64,000 nucleotides of DNA from Plazaster borealis (taxonomy: Eukaryota > Echinodermata > Asteroidea > Forcipulatida > Labidiasteridae): positions 10,150,501 through 10,214,500 of the forward strand of contig CM037462.1 in the NCBI GenBank assembly GCA_021014325.1, read 5' to 3'. Under the pieces are notes generated by a model. It saw nothing but the letters and a program-made list of their open reading frames with translations, did not search any database and was not told where the DNA came from. Both the position numbers and the translations under genes were made by a program. Each line of letters starts with the position of its first letter. Positions within the stretch are counted from its first letter, which is position 1. Below are positions 42,260-53,900 of this stretch, piece after piece.

Positions 42260-44095
42260 CAGAAATGTTTGCTTGCAATGTGGGAACAATCAAGCTGCGC
42301 AGGAGTGCGGTTGAAACGTTGCAAGATTTAATACGTTATACTTATAAATATAAATGGCACCCTCATATGCTAACTTATTCATGTCTCAGTTGGAGAACAG
42401 ACTCCTGTCCTCTGCCCCCAACCGCCCACTAGTTTGGTGGAGATTTATTGATGATATTTTCTCCATCTGGTGTGGTGGCAAGGATAGCTTGAATGAGTTT
42501 ATTGACCATATAAACTCATTTCACCCCACCATAAAGTTCACTACCGAATACTCTCTCACAAGTGTGAATTTTCTAGATGTTACCATAACCAAATCCCCTA
42601 ATGTTTACAGTAAACCCACCGACACCCACCAGTACCTTCTCTCCAACAGTTGCCACCCTAGTCACTGTAAGAAGGCAATTGCTTACAGTCAGGCCTTACG
42701 TATCAGACGTATCTGTTCCACAGATACCCTGTACAAGAGCCGCTCATCAGAGCTAAGGAAACACCTTGTATCTAGGGGCCACAGCGAACGCAGGGTCCAA
42801 CTTGCAATCAACAGGGCTCTCAACATACCTCGTCATACTCTGTTGACTAACACGGGAGCTAAAAAAGCTCCTACCAATAGAGTCGCCTTGGTCACCACCT
42901 TCCACCCCGAACTACCTAAACTTTCCTCAATCCTCAATAATAACATGACCATCCTCCACTCCTCCAACAGGTTACACTCAGCAATCCCTGAGGTCCCCAT
43001 GGTTGCATTCCGCCGTCCTAAGAACCTGGGTGACATCCTAGTCAGGGCCAAACTTCCCCCAGGTACAGTCCGAACAGAACCCTCAACAGAAATACTGGGC
43101 TGTCACAAATGTACTCGTTCCAAATGTAGAACGTGTCTGTACATCAAGCCCTCACTTAAGGTAAAGAGTTATATCACTGGCTCTTCATACAACATCAAGA
43201 CCGACTCCCAATGTAGCACACCTAATGTAGTCTATGTCATATCGTGTAAGAGATGTGGGCTACAATATGTGGGAGAGACTAAGACCAAACTCAGTCTTCG
43301 CTTTGCGAATCATGTCTCTTCCATAAAGACCAAGAAACCGTACCCAGTCTCTATCCACTTCAACAGCCCCAATCATAGTGTCAAGGATGTTGAACTTCTG
43401 GTGATTGAAGCTTGCAATGGTGATGACACACACCGCAAGCATAGAGAATCACACTGGATTCACCAACTCAAGACAGTCCAACCCTTTGGACTAAACATAA
43501 ACACTGGTGTTAAATAACTTCCCATTACCCTCCACTTCACTCCTGCCTGATAACTCATGTGTTATATATATTCTGTAAATAAAGTGTAAATAAACACATT
43601 TTTTGTCTGTCAATAAGTTGTTTTTTATAAATTTCTTACTATAAATATCTCATGTAGTAACCTTTTTTTCCACAGGTCCCTCACACCTATTTTTAATATC
43701 ATCCTACCTTTGATCTTGCTATTCTTTAATTGACCTTTGTTAGTTGCATCATGATGCAACTTGCTCTCCAATCCTACCCTTTCATGTTTCCCTGCATTGT
43801 TATCGAACAATGCATTTACCACTTTTATGGTCCAGTAATCCATCCTTTCATACTATACATCCTTTGTCCTCACCACTTTACTCCTATTGGTTCATAGCCA
43901 CCAATTGTTTCTGAAATAGAAACTTTGATTGGCTCTAATTTTCCCGCTTCTTTCTGGATCCTTCCCTTAATCCCTTTCCCCTCTCTTTTTCTATAAATGG
44001 ATATGTATTTGTTTGTACTTGTTTTATGCCTCTGAAGAAGGTCCGGTCTGGATCGAAAGCTAAGGCCATCTACCCTACTCATTATATACATATAA
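42260..44095 (+). mobile_element. Penelope-like element copy with 3' flank
   Basis: The element continues past the ORF through an AT-rich tail to a pLTR-like end near 44028-44072 (CTCTGAAGAAGGTCC, GATCGAAAGCTAAGG), the hairpin-prone signature common at Penelope ends. Upstream, 42310-42335 has a related GGTTGAAACGTTGCAAG motif. The exact 5' and 3' borders are not resolved. Confidence 0.65.
42354..43517 (+). CDS. Penelope-like element: RT remnant plus GIY-YIG endonuclease
   Basis: An intact 387-codon frame. Residues 1-100 begin inside the RT palm (MAPSYANLFMSQLENRL) and carry the catalytic block FIDD at 31-34 (WWRFIDDIFSIW). A Cys-rich linker CHKCTRSKCRTC near 245-260 precedes the GIY-YIG nuclease. 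The nuclease has VYVISC at 293-298, LQYVGET at 303-309, and a catalytic-type Glu at 365 in RESHWI. This domain order is diagnostic of Penelope-like retroelements with endonuclease. The N-terminal half of the RT is absent: a TAA directly precedes the first ATG, so this is a 5'-truncated copy. The surviving part has no stop codon. Confidence 0.9.
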   Translation: MAPSYANLFMSQLENRLLSSAPNRPLVWWRFIDDIFSIWCGGKDSLNEFIDHINSFHPTIKFTTEYSLTSVNFLDVTITKSPNVYSKPTDTHQYLLSNSCHPSHCKKAIAYSQALRIRRICSTDTLYKSRSSELRKHLVSRGHSERRVQLAINRALNIPRHTLLTNTGAKKAPTNRVALVTTFHPELPKLSSILNNNMTILHSSNRLHSAIPEVPMVAFRRPKNLGDILVRAKLPPGTVRTEPSTEILGCHKCTRSKCRTCLYIKPSLKVKSYITGSSYNIKTDSQCSTPNVVYVISCKRCGLQYVGETKTKLSLRFANHVSSIKTKKPYPVSIHFNSPNHSVKDVELLVIEACNGDDTHRKHRESHWIHQLKTVQPFGLNINTGVK

Positions 44096-44243
44096 GAATA
44101 GATATAAGTTATGTTGGCTACTCGTGTATGCGTCAAAGAGGGTGCCAAACGATCTTCCAGTAAAATAGCTCTACGATCATTAACTACTGTCGCCGAGTGC
44201 CCAGCCTCAGGTGCTAAACTAAACTAAAATATCCACCACGCTT

Positions 44244-44418
44244 AGCCCAGTAACTGGGGCACTGTACTCCGTTTTTTAGAACATTTGAAATATCTGGTCG
44301 TACCACTAGCTAGCTAGGCTAGGTAGTCAGACGTCAAAATATTATAATTTTTCAAAAAAAATGGAGTATAGTCTTTTTATAGACAGTGCCCCATTTTAAA
44401 TACCATGAATACTGGGTC
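44244..44418. repeat. MITE family J copy
   Basis: CCCAGTAACTGGGGCACTGT + ACTCC on the left; GGAGTATAGTC, AGACAGTGCCCC and ATACTGGGT inverted on the right. Confidence 0.65.
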
Positions 44419-45114
44419 TACAGCACTCTATCTAAAAAAAATTAGAAACACAAACAGAAACAGCAAACACACAAGAGCAGTGTAATTGTCAAGGAAAGTA
44501 ATGAATGGGCGTAGGTTATTCCACACATTAAAAGACTAGTCAAGGAGATAAAAATGACGATTTCATACTGAGTAAATAACTGTTAAGTGTTTGGAAAGAA
44601 TTTCTTGCTTCATGCACCGCCCTCTATTGTTTCATGGATTGGAAGACGTCGACGTCTCTCTCAAAACTCTGGACATCACAAAATAGTAATACTGGGGCCC
44701 AATAAAATCTATATTTAAAACATAATTATTCAATTGGGATTGTATTTTTTCACATGAAACTATTCACTAATGAACAAACCAATAAACAGTTACAATCTGA
44801 AGTTAACTTCCAACATAACTGCGGACTTAAAATCAAATAGAAATGCAGGAGTTTTACATACGGCAGGTGTTAAAGTGAGAACACGTTGAAAAGAACCACA
44901 ATCGCTTTACCCACTACCTGCGTAAATATTTCGCTCGTCCCCGCATATCTTATCACTATTGTTTTGTTCACACAGCTGGGATAGAGGCAGTTACATGTGT
45001 TGCAATTAGTCAGATACCCTTTGCATACTTCCTAGTTGTCGCGTGTTACATACAGGGAGGAAAAGGGTACATTTCAATTGCAGACGACTCATTCGGAACC
45101 AAACCATGGCTCAC

Positions 45115-45400
45115 ATTTTTTTTTTTACACCGCAGCGAGGGGTTTTGTACTGTAATACTGCCAATTCCTGTCTTGAGATGAGACTACAAACATTTATGCC
45201 TATAAAGGTTTAGGGTTAGGGTCAGGGTTAGGGTTAGGGTTAGGGTTAGGGTCAGGGTTAGGGTCAGGGTTAGGGTTAGGGTTAGGGTTAGGGATAGGGT
45301 TAGGGTTAGGGTTAGGGTTTAGGTTTAGACCTAGTCTCCTATCTCAAGACGGAATTGACAGTGTTACAGTACAAAACCCCTCGCTGCGGTGTAAAAAAAA
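45115..45400. mobile_element. Foldback element with telomeric core
   Basis: Inverted arms of about 70 bp flank the telomeric tract. Left: TTTACACCGCAGCGAGGGGT, TTTGTACTGTAATACTG, TCTTGAGATGAGACTA. Right (45332-45400): TAGTCTCCTATCTCAAGAC, GTGTTACAGTACAAAACCCC, TCGCTGCGGTGTAAA. The arms match apart from a few substitutions and small indels. Confidence 0.85.
45209..45329 (+). repeat. Interstitial TTAGGG array
   Basis: About 20 hexamers of TTAGGG with a few TCAGGG and one ATAGGG variants, in a single orientation, contained entirely between the inverted arms. Confidence 0.95.
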
Positions 45401-46622
45401 TATACGCCTCCGGCTCCGGCTTTGGCTCTTCGAAAAGAGAAATACAACAAATGAAATTGCGTGTTTTCGACACGGGGCTTCTAAAAGTCAATGAAGACTA
45501 AAATTAACCTTTTTTGAAACCATGACTTCGTAATTATTTGGAAAATGTACCATTTTCGGTACGGACCTTCTAAAAAGTGGGCGGAGCGATGAAGCCAGAG
45601 CCCTGGTGGTCATTACTCCACGGGGTTTACAGACAGTGGAAAATTCGAAAAGAATGAATGTGGCCAACATAATTTTTTTCCCCCTTCTCTCAAGCATATT
45701 AAACGTAATATTTATTTTCGAATCAACAAAGACAGTGGGTAGGTTTTTTAATTTCATCATGAAAAAAAAAAGGAATAGAATTATTAAGAAGCGTTATCAA
45801 TGAACTTTTTAGTCAAATTTGGCTCCCAGCTGATATTTTTAAATCCATGAAATCTATAGGTTGAAAAAGATGTTTGAAGAAAGGTTATTCATGCTGGCAA
45901 AAACAATTCTTCAAATATTTACTTAGGCTACACTGCGTTTTAGTTTTTGGAAAATGTTTACAGAAAATGTCATCTCGGAGTTAAATGGGTTTAGCAAAAC
46001 AATTAAAAACATCAAAATCACACAAACCCTCCGTTTTACAGTGATGATGAGTTCGTTATTCTTTATATCGTATTTTGCCTCGTCAATAAAACTTTTTAAA
46101 AACGCCCTCCCACCCCCCCCCCCCAAAAAAGGACGATAAACAAGTATTTTTTTATGTGGCCTAATAGTTGTAAATGCTTGGACATGAAATAAACACACCC
46201 AACCTTTTTCTGAGGAAACTTGCTGGACTTATAACTTTACATGACTGAGATGAGACATCTACATTTGATCAATGAAACATCAAAAATTATATTCTTTTAT
46301 TATATCCACTCCAGAAGTCATATAAATTCATAACTGTAACTTGGTACAGTAATTTTTACATGTAAGCTGGTTGGTTGGATTGAAAAACTTTGTCTTACTC
46401 TTTAAAAATTGATATTTTTAACAAAGAATAATTTATTCGTGTCATGAATCCTTAATATAATAAGCATAAAAAGATCACAAGTACACAAAGTAAAAAAAAC
46501 CCAAAACAATATAATTCAAAGTGATGAATATTCATTAGCATGTTAAATATATATTCCTTGAAGTTGTTCAAATCACTTGGCTATGAAGCTCCTTAATTTA
46601 CATGTATTTGCATACTATAAGC

Positions 46623-46870
46623 TCATATAAAATTTACAATTTTCTTAGATTCGTGATCCTTGATTTTGTTCGGTTCACTGGTCACGATAGTCACTCTGGT
46701 AAAAATGCGATAATTGGTGGCAGCAGACTTGATCATCAGTGCGGTATTTAAGGCCGTGTACAAACTAACGGCTTCGGCAGTGGCTATGTCCAGTTCGCTA
46801 TAAAGGCCCAGTTTTTCAACAATGCCACTACAGCCAATGGCCAAAGTGGCTTGCTTCCAAAGGGGCCAAA
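46623..46870 (-). other. Orphan open frame, possible RNase H-like remnant
   Basis: About 80 open codons with no ATG at the natural start, reading ATLAIGCSGIVEKLGLYSEL, then DIATAEAVSLYTALNTAL and RVTIVTSEPNKI, to TGA at 46623. The arrangement Glu-Ala helix followed by a VTIVTS strand vaguely recalls an RNase H fold. I cannot name a family. It could be a transposon remnant, a last exon, or chance. Confidence 0.25.
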
Positions 46871-47089
46871 TTATGCGCGAAAAAGACCCTTTTTAACTAT
46901 ACAGCCAACTTGGTTTTCCTCCATTCAAATTCATGTAACTAAAATCGAGGAGGGGGGGGGGATAGTCTGGTTTCTGATTTAACATATACATGTAATGTGA
47001 TCAGTATGAATGATTTCTTATGAATATCAGGAACATGACCAACATTATAGACCATGTAACCTGTGCCATCACACGCTTACAAAACAACA

Positions 47090-47362
47090 GAGCCTGGACT
47101 TCCTGCAGGCACAACTTGTACACAGCCCAATGGAAGAAACATAAAATCTGATATTATGGAGATTGCACTGTTTGATTTTTATAAACTTTTGATATGATGG
47201 AAGGGGGCACAGCTCAAAACTTGTTCAGCTGTTACTTTTTTATCTCTTGAATTTATGTGGAAATTAGGAAACAAAATTTCCCATTACGACCAGTGTAGAA
47301 TCTTGCCTGGCAGGAAATGCCCTGGAATGTACGAGGTCACTCTTTTTGTAAACAAAGGTTAG
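47090..47362. repeat. Dispersed repeat family P, inverse copy
   Basis: CCTGGACTTCCTGCAGGCAC, ATGATGGAAGGGGGCACAGC and CTGGCAGGAAATGCCCTGGA. Confidence 0.6.
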
Positions 47363-47869
47363 ATGGTCTAGAGGTTAAAATAACAAATACCAATACTAGG
47401 TGCAAAGTATTCCACTATATTGAGTATTGGTAAACACACAAGCAGGTCGTTTCTATGTCCATAAGTTGGTGCGTACATCCAGCAATGTCTGAAAGCTAAT
47501 TAACCTCCGATTACACCTATGGACCAACCATAATTGCAAATCTTTTGTATATCGGACTTAAAGGGTCTGTATACGTTTGGTAATTACTCATAAAATGAAT
47601 GGCAATAAAAACTTACTTGGTAAAAAGTACGGCTGCTTCTGATAGTATTGAAAAACATTTCAATTTGAAGTAATGTGATTATGGAAAAAGATATCAGTTT
47701 TTACCCAACAAAATTTGAATCTGAGAAGAGTTTCTGTCAGAAACATTTCTCAGATTGTGTATTCCAATTGCAGATTATTCTTCCTGTGTGGACATAAACC
47801 GCTCCAGATTTTCTTTTTGAAAGACAACCTTGATGATTCTCCAGTAGTTTGAGCATCCGGAAAAGTGTT

Positions 47870-47971
47870 TTATAGTTTGGACTTGAGTGTCATATTCTTG
47901 GGGATAATCTGCTGTAACTTGGTGGCATAAGACATCTGCCCGGCAACTTTTAGCTTCCCTGTGAAGAAAGC
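47870..47971 (-). CDS. SCP2: SCP2 last exon with SKL peroxisomal signal
   Basis: Encodes [20 protein letters not shown] and ends MTLKSKL before TAA. SKL is the consensus PTS1 tripeptide recognised by PEX5; the human protein uses AKL. Confidence 0.92.
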   Translation of the reverse strand, partial: AFFTGKLKVAGQMSYATKLQQIIPKNMTLKSKL

Positions 47972-50900
47972 CTGGTAAGAGAGGTAAAAAACAAAACAAA
48001 AAACACAAATCAGTCATTTTAATTCAGAAATTGTTCATGGCCACATGTTTCAACCAGAGTCTTTCTCCAAGGAAAATGCATTTAACCACTTCAAAGGTAT
48101 TTGTTGTTCTCTTGAGAGAAAATATGAGGATGCGTTAACCATGAGTCGCAAAAACTCGGCCGTAACCCACGGCCGATAACCTGCCATGGTATGCTGGAAT
48201 CTCGGAATTTAACTATAAACAATGGCGACAGCCTATCCATTCTTGTAAGCAACATTTCTACAACAAAAGGACAAAGGTCTGGAATTGGGGATTACACAAT
48301 AACCCCCGGAAAAGGGAGATAACAAGCATAAACTCCAGTACCTTCTGCCCCTCTCTGTACAGGGGAAACAAAGTGTAGAATGGTAGGTTTTGTTCCGGGC
48401 ATTAAAAAAAGTCTGCCGTAAGCCAGTTTAGAAACATTTGGTGTGTATAAACGTACTCCAACGTGAAGTGGTTAAGGGAGAAGAGTGTTGACTGCTGGCT
48501 GGGACTCTATTCCAGTTCAATAGGTATGCCACAATCTGCCAACTACAAGTATAATTGTAGCAACAGTAATGCCAGATTCTAAAAATTATACTCAAAGTAA
48601 CAGGTGCACCAGTTTCTGCTCTCCGAGTCTTACTCAAGGAAGAAACAGGGTCCAATGTGATGTCATGAATCTACTTACCATAAGAGAAAAACTATTTTAA
48701 AGTTAAATTTCTTTGATAGCTACTTGGCAAGCTTTGTGGTCTAGTGGTAAAAGTTGTTAGTTCGAATCCCACCCAAGTTATCTGCCTGTGGATCTTTCTT
48801 TTCTCTTCACAGGACTCAGGAAAGTAATAAACTGCGCCAATAAAGTATCTAAACACTTACAAATGGTCAGATTTATCGGAACCTGAAATAGTATGCAAAC
48901 AAATAATTAAATAATTCGATTCACAGTTATCTTCTGCGGATTTTGACACCTCTTTTGTTGCGCTGTGATGTTGTTTGGTGGATTTATGGGCACTTGAGTG
49001 GCTTAAGGTCGAATTTCAAAAGTTGCAAAAGCCACTATTCACCCCAATTCCAGAAGGGAATAAAAGGCGGGCAAAAAGAATGCTGATCTTATTCGTCACA
49101 GCACAACGCTCTTGCTTAAATAGGGGCTTTTGCAACTTTTGAAATTCAACCTTAAGCCACTCAAGTACCCATAAATCCACCAAACAACATCGTAGCGCAA
49201 CAAAAGAGGTATCAAAATGCGCAGAAGATAACTGTGCATCGGATTAATTAATTAATTTTTTGCATACTATTTGAGGTTCCGATATATCTGACCATTTGTA
49301 AGTGTTTAGATACTTTATTGGCGCAGTTTATATATACAGTGCTTAACACATCTCGTTGTGTGGGTAAAACACTAACAAATACTCTTGTTTCATCCAATTC
49401 AATTATATTGCCAATTAATTCTTACAGGTAAAAACACACACACACACACACACAAAACCTCCGCCCAAAACAGGAAAATGAAGGGCCTCATACCGAATGG
49501 GGTTGTAGTTTTCCCATCATCATCTGAACAAGGTCTGCATCCTTGATGGTGAATGTAACGTCTACTTTCTCTGCAAGTTAAACAGGTATTTTGAGTTATT
49601 CTTACAAATTGTTGTGGTAGAAGTCATTGTTGGAGTTTGAACAAATCTTGCCTACACAAATGTTGTATCTCATAAATTAGCACTTACATTGAGCGCGAGT
49701 TTGAAGTTGTCATAACCTTGTATCTCGCTAAAATAGCCTAGATGTAAACACAAAACAAGTACACGCTGAGATACGTTATTCCACGAAGCATTTTCGTGCG
49801 AGATACAACGCTTTTGTAAAATCGAGATACAACGCTTTTGCACTTAACGCAACGAGTTGCAAAGAATTAAAAGTAGCATGATGAGCTTTACCTTTACCGT
49901 CCCGCACGACAGAGGTTGATCCGTCCTTCAGATTGATGAGCCAGAATCCAGTCTTGCCTCCAGGCCCTGCAGTCACCTTGAACCCAAACCGTGCATTCAA
50001 TTTCTTGGCGATGTCTTTACCAGACTATAGCCGGGAACAAGAAGAGAAACAGAATGACATTACAAGAGAAATTCATAAGATAACGAGAAACTCATAAGAT
50101 AACGAAAAATTCATAAGATTACGAGAAATTTATAAAATAATGAGAAACAGCCAAGATAATGAGTAGACATTTAACTACTTCAGGAGGGATGACATGTTTT
50201 TTGGGGGGACAAACTTATGGCGGACGTATTTTAACGCCCGGAACAATGTCGTGTTTTGCTCAATTTGTTATCAATCCTGGAACTTATTATGAGAACCTTT
50301 GTTGTCTTTCTTTTGTCAAGTCAGGGTTTCATTGTGGCAACAATATGTTCAAAGGAAAACAATTACTCAAGAAGCTCCAAAACGGGGGGTGGGGGTTGGG
50401 AAGGTTGGGGGCTATGAAAACACATAATAGGGCCAGTCACCCTACCCCTTTCAAATGCTCTTCGATGAGACTGAAGAGTTGTTCACACTGGAAGGTCTCT
50501 GCTGCTGTCAGCCTGGGCTGGATACGTGTACTTGTTGAGGAATAAGAAAAAAGAACAAAGCTGTTCATTGTGCTTCCAAAAATATCAGCAAGTTATTTCT
50601 GTCAAACCAATGTAGTGATATGGAGTTATCACCATCCAAGGTTTTAGCCAGGATTTGGTAAAAGGGTGTCCAAATTTGCTGGAAATCTAAAAACTGGGTG
50701 TCCAAATTGTTCACTTACAATACATTTACATATAAATGACAGATAAAACAGGGTGTCCAAATTTAAAACAGGGTGTCCAAAAAGACACACAGACACCCCT
50801 CTGGCTAACACTATGTATCAGTTGATTTGATATTGTAATGAAACTAATTGGCTGGCTTTACAAGCGAGCTACATGCCTGCGTATGGGCTTGCGTAAGTTT

Positions 50901-53900
50901 ATCTCTAAAAATACTATTTTGTTCTGAAATGAAAATATTAAAGTAAAGAGTAAAATGTGATTATTTTCAGAACAAAAGGTCAGTCAGAAATTGACCATTA
51001 AGAAATGAGGAGCTGCAAAATAAAGTAGCAATCGCCAATTGAACTTATAAATGTTTTGGGTTGAACAAAGAAAAATTAACTAGAGCTACCTAGCCCCAAT
51101 GTTGGCGGTTTACCTATTTTGTCAATATCTTTGTTCGGGGGTGCCAGTCAGAAGCCTTTATACCCTGTCAGTTTCCCTTGTGGCTTATTACTTAAAATTA
51201 AAATTATGATCGTCTTTCTCATTGTAACTTCACTGTCTCTGGCTTAATTACTGATGAACCACTGTCCCTTTGCAAGAAGCATAAATGTATCATCACTCGC
51301 TAGAGACAAATCTTAAAATGGAGAACCCAGTTTTTTCTCTCCATGCAGTGGCAAGTTTTAATGCACGGCTTCTGGGTGACAACTCTTTGGGGGTGATTTA
51401 TTACCTTTGTCGTTCAGGAAAGCCCATTTTGTATAATGTCACCACCACAGCGCCCCCTAATCCGATGTTGTGCTGCAAAGCTAGTTTGGCTCCGGGAACC
51501 TGTCTTTTCTGGGCCTCTCCTCGTAACTGCCAACAAAGCTCTGCACACTGGGCTAAACCTACGAGGGGAGTGCAGTGGAACAGAAAAAATGATGAATGAC
51601 GATTGTGGTCTTTTTTAAAATTCCCCCCAAAATTTCAATTATACTAACAGCTAGGATTTCTTCAAATAATTAGATTGCTTTTCCATCTCAAAGAAAAAAA
51701 TTCTCAGCCTGTGGGGTGGTTTTAGGCAAACGATATGGGACATCCCAGGGTAAGTTTTGTTCAAGAAAATATTATAATACGGTATGTTTTTGCAAGGCAC
51801 CAAGGCGTTTTCATTGGTAAAGGGCACCTCCATAAGGAAATTGTAAATTCATATTGAAACATTTCAAGGGGCACCAAGGCAGTGACCTCCATAAAGTATC
51901 AGGCCTGAGCCGATTTACAGTATTGCGCCCTCTTTGACACAAAAACGAGTAGCCGACATCATGGTTAAAATTGCCTCAATATTCTGACCATTGTTGTGCA
52001 GCTCGATGAGTAACATTATCGCTATAATAAAGCATAGCTTGATTATAGCATGTTCCTTTCTCCATGATTATAGCTAACCCATGCCCAGACTAACAACATT
52101 TGTCATGGTAAAATATTATGGCCCCCCCCAAAAAAAAGTCGCTGTGCGTGTTCCACCTTTAATTCTTATATTATAGCGTTTAAGTTAAGCAAAATATCCA
52201 CTGCCAAATTAATAGGCAATTATTTGTAATGTAATAAAGAAAACAATTCAGTAAATATGAGTTTTTTATGTAAGTAAAAAGAGTTAAATTATTGACTAAA
52301 TCAAATTAAATCGCCTCATCATGGGAGTAAACCAGAAACAATTCCCACAAAAACACTTTGTCATTATCATTGTGTACCTCATTGTGAGTGTAGTTAGATA
52401 AATATTATATTTATAATTATTAGACATCGGTCCATTTAAAAGCAAGGAAATGAGATGATCATTCCATCTAATTTAGCCTAAATCATTCACGTACTCAAGT
52501 CAGATCTTGTCTGAACAAAAGATAAAGAATAATAAATATATAAATACTTTTCGAAATACCTAAAATTAAGAAAAATAAGTATCATTTCAGAGTCAAGGGG
52601 GCGTTGGTAATTTCATGGTCATTTCATCAACACAACACGAAAAAGGGCCGGGGAAACGTGTGGTGGTCACACGCAACGCGCCGCCCCCGGCGTCAGTCAG
52701 TCCCGGCCGCGGCCGGTGGACTGGTACGGTACAGACTACAGAGTGCCCGATCGGCGGACTACACGAACTGCCAGCAAAAGTTGCATTTTTGAGCCTTCCA
52801 ATTGCAACTAGCCCTGTCCCTGCTTTAAAGTTAAAATTTCGATTAATAATTTGTCGCTGAAAGTGCAAACGGATTTACTGAATTCAGTATTTTTACCGTG
52901 AATCTCACTTCTTGTTCTCTCAGATCACGCACGTCGTAAAGTGAGTTTTTTATGGCATTACGCAGCGCCCCCAAGCGACGGGTATACGCTATTTAATTAA
53001 AGGGCCGGGTACTGTATATTATGTAGGCGTTTTATCTTTTATACGAAGGGTGTGTGTAGTACAGTTACCCTTTTTTTTAAAACAATAATGGTCTCTTGTG
53101 ATAATATTTGTTTTTAAAGATCTGCAAGTTGTTTGAAAATAAAATTTATAATCAGAAATACAAGCCATTGTCTAGAGCAGAGTGTCCAGAAGATTGGATT
53201 GGGATCTTCCCAAAACAAGGACAAAAATGTGAACAAAACTTGGGGATGAGCAGTATTAATATTGCATGCGAATTGGGAATAATTACAAATACTTACCTGA
53301 ATACAACATTCAAAATTATCTAAAACAATTAAAGCACTAAACAGCTAAAATAAATGTGTTTGTGGGGGGGGGGGGTGGGGTAGCGACTGGGAGCATTTTT
53401 ATTAATGGATTTGGTGCTATATAAATGTATGATATTATTATCAAAATTAACACATTTAACCAATAAACTTAGCAAATTATTCGTACTTTTTATTATAATT
53501 TATTGATCAAGAATAATAATGGAAATTGATACCAGCAAGACAATGATAAATGGCATAAATAAAACAAGAACTTAAAAAACCCTCATGTGATGTTTTAATG
53601 AGACTTTGGAAGCTAAAAGAATAACCAATCAGAGCTGACTTCACATCATTATGCAAACAAGTTTGACTTCAGCAGCCAATCAGCAAGTAGACCCTGCCTC
53701 AGGGAAACCATTATTCGTCTTTAGTTGGATGGCATTCGGACTTGTTTTTGATTGTGACTTTTTTAAGCAGTACGCAGGACAAGATGACACATACTTTTAT
53801 GAAAGTTATTTTCCCAAAGAGCGCACTAATTTGTACAAATTTGTTGAAGTTTAACATTTAGCATTGCGCCTTGATGATTATCTTTGGCAAACACCGCTAT

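Larger units (their letters stand above)
41240..47869. other. eEF1D 5' flank to SCP2 3' flank
   Basis: No cellular exon was recognised. Holds the LINE tail, a SINE D, the Penelope-like element, family J, the telomeric foldback, low-complexity A/T tracts, the orphan frame at 46.6 kb, a family P copy at 47.09-47.36 kb, and a diverged family B piece at 47.56-47.72 kb. The eEF1D promoter must lie here but shows no recognisable core. Confidence 0.5.

Noticed and set aside
52593..52868. Overlapping frames in the CpG-dense patch of SCP2 intron 9
   Set aside because: Frames on both strands without a recognisable domain; the open reading is explained by GC-rich composition.
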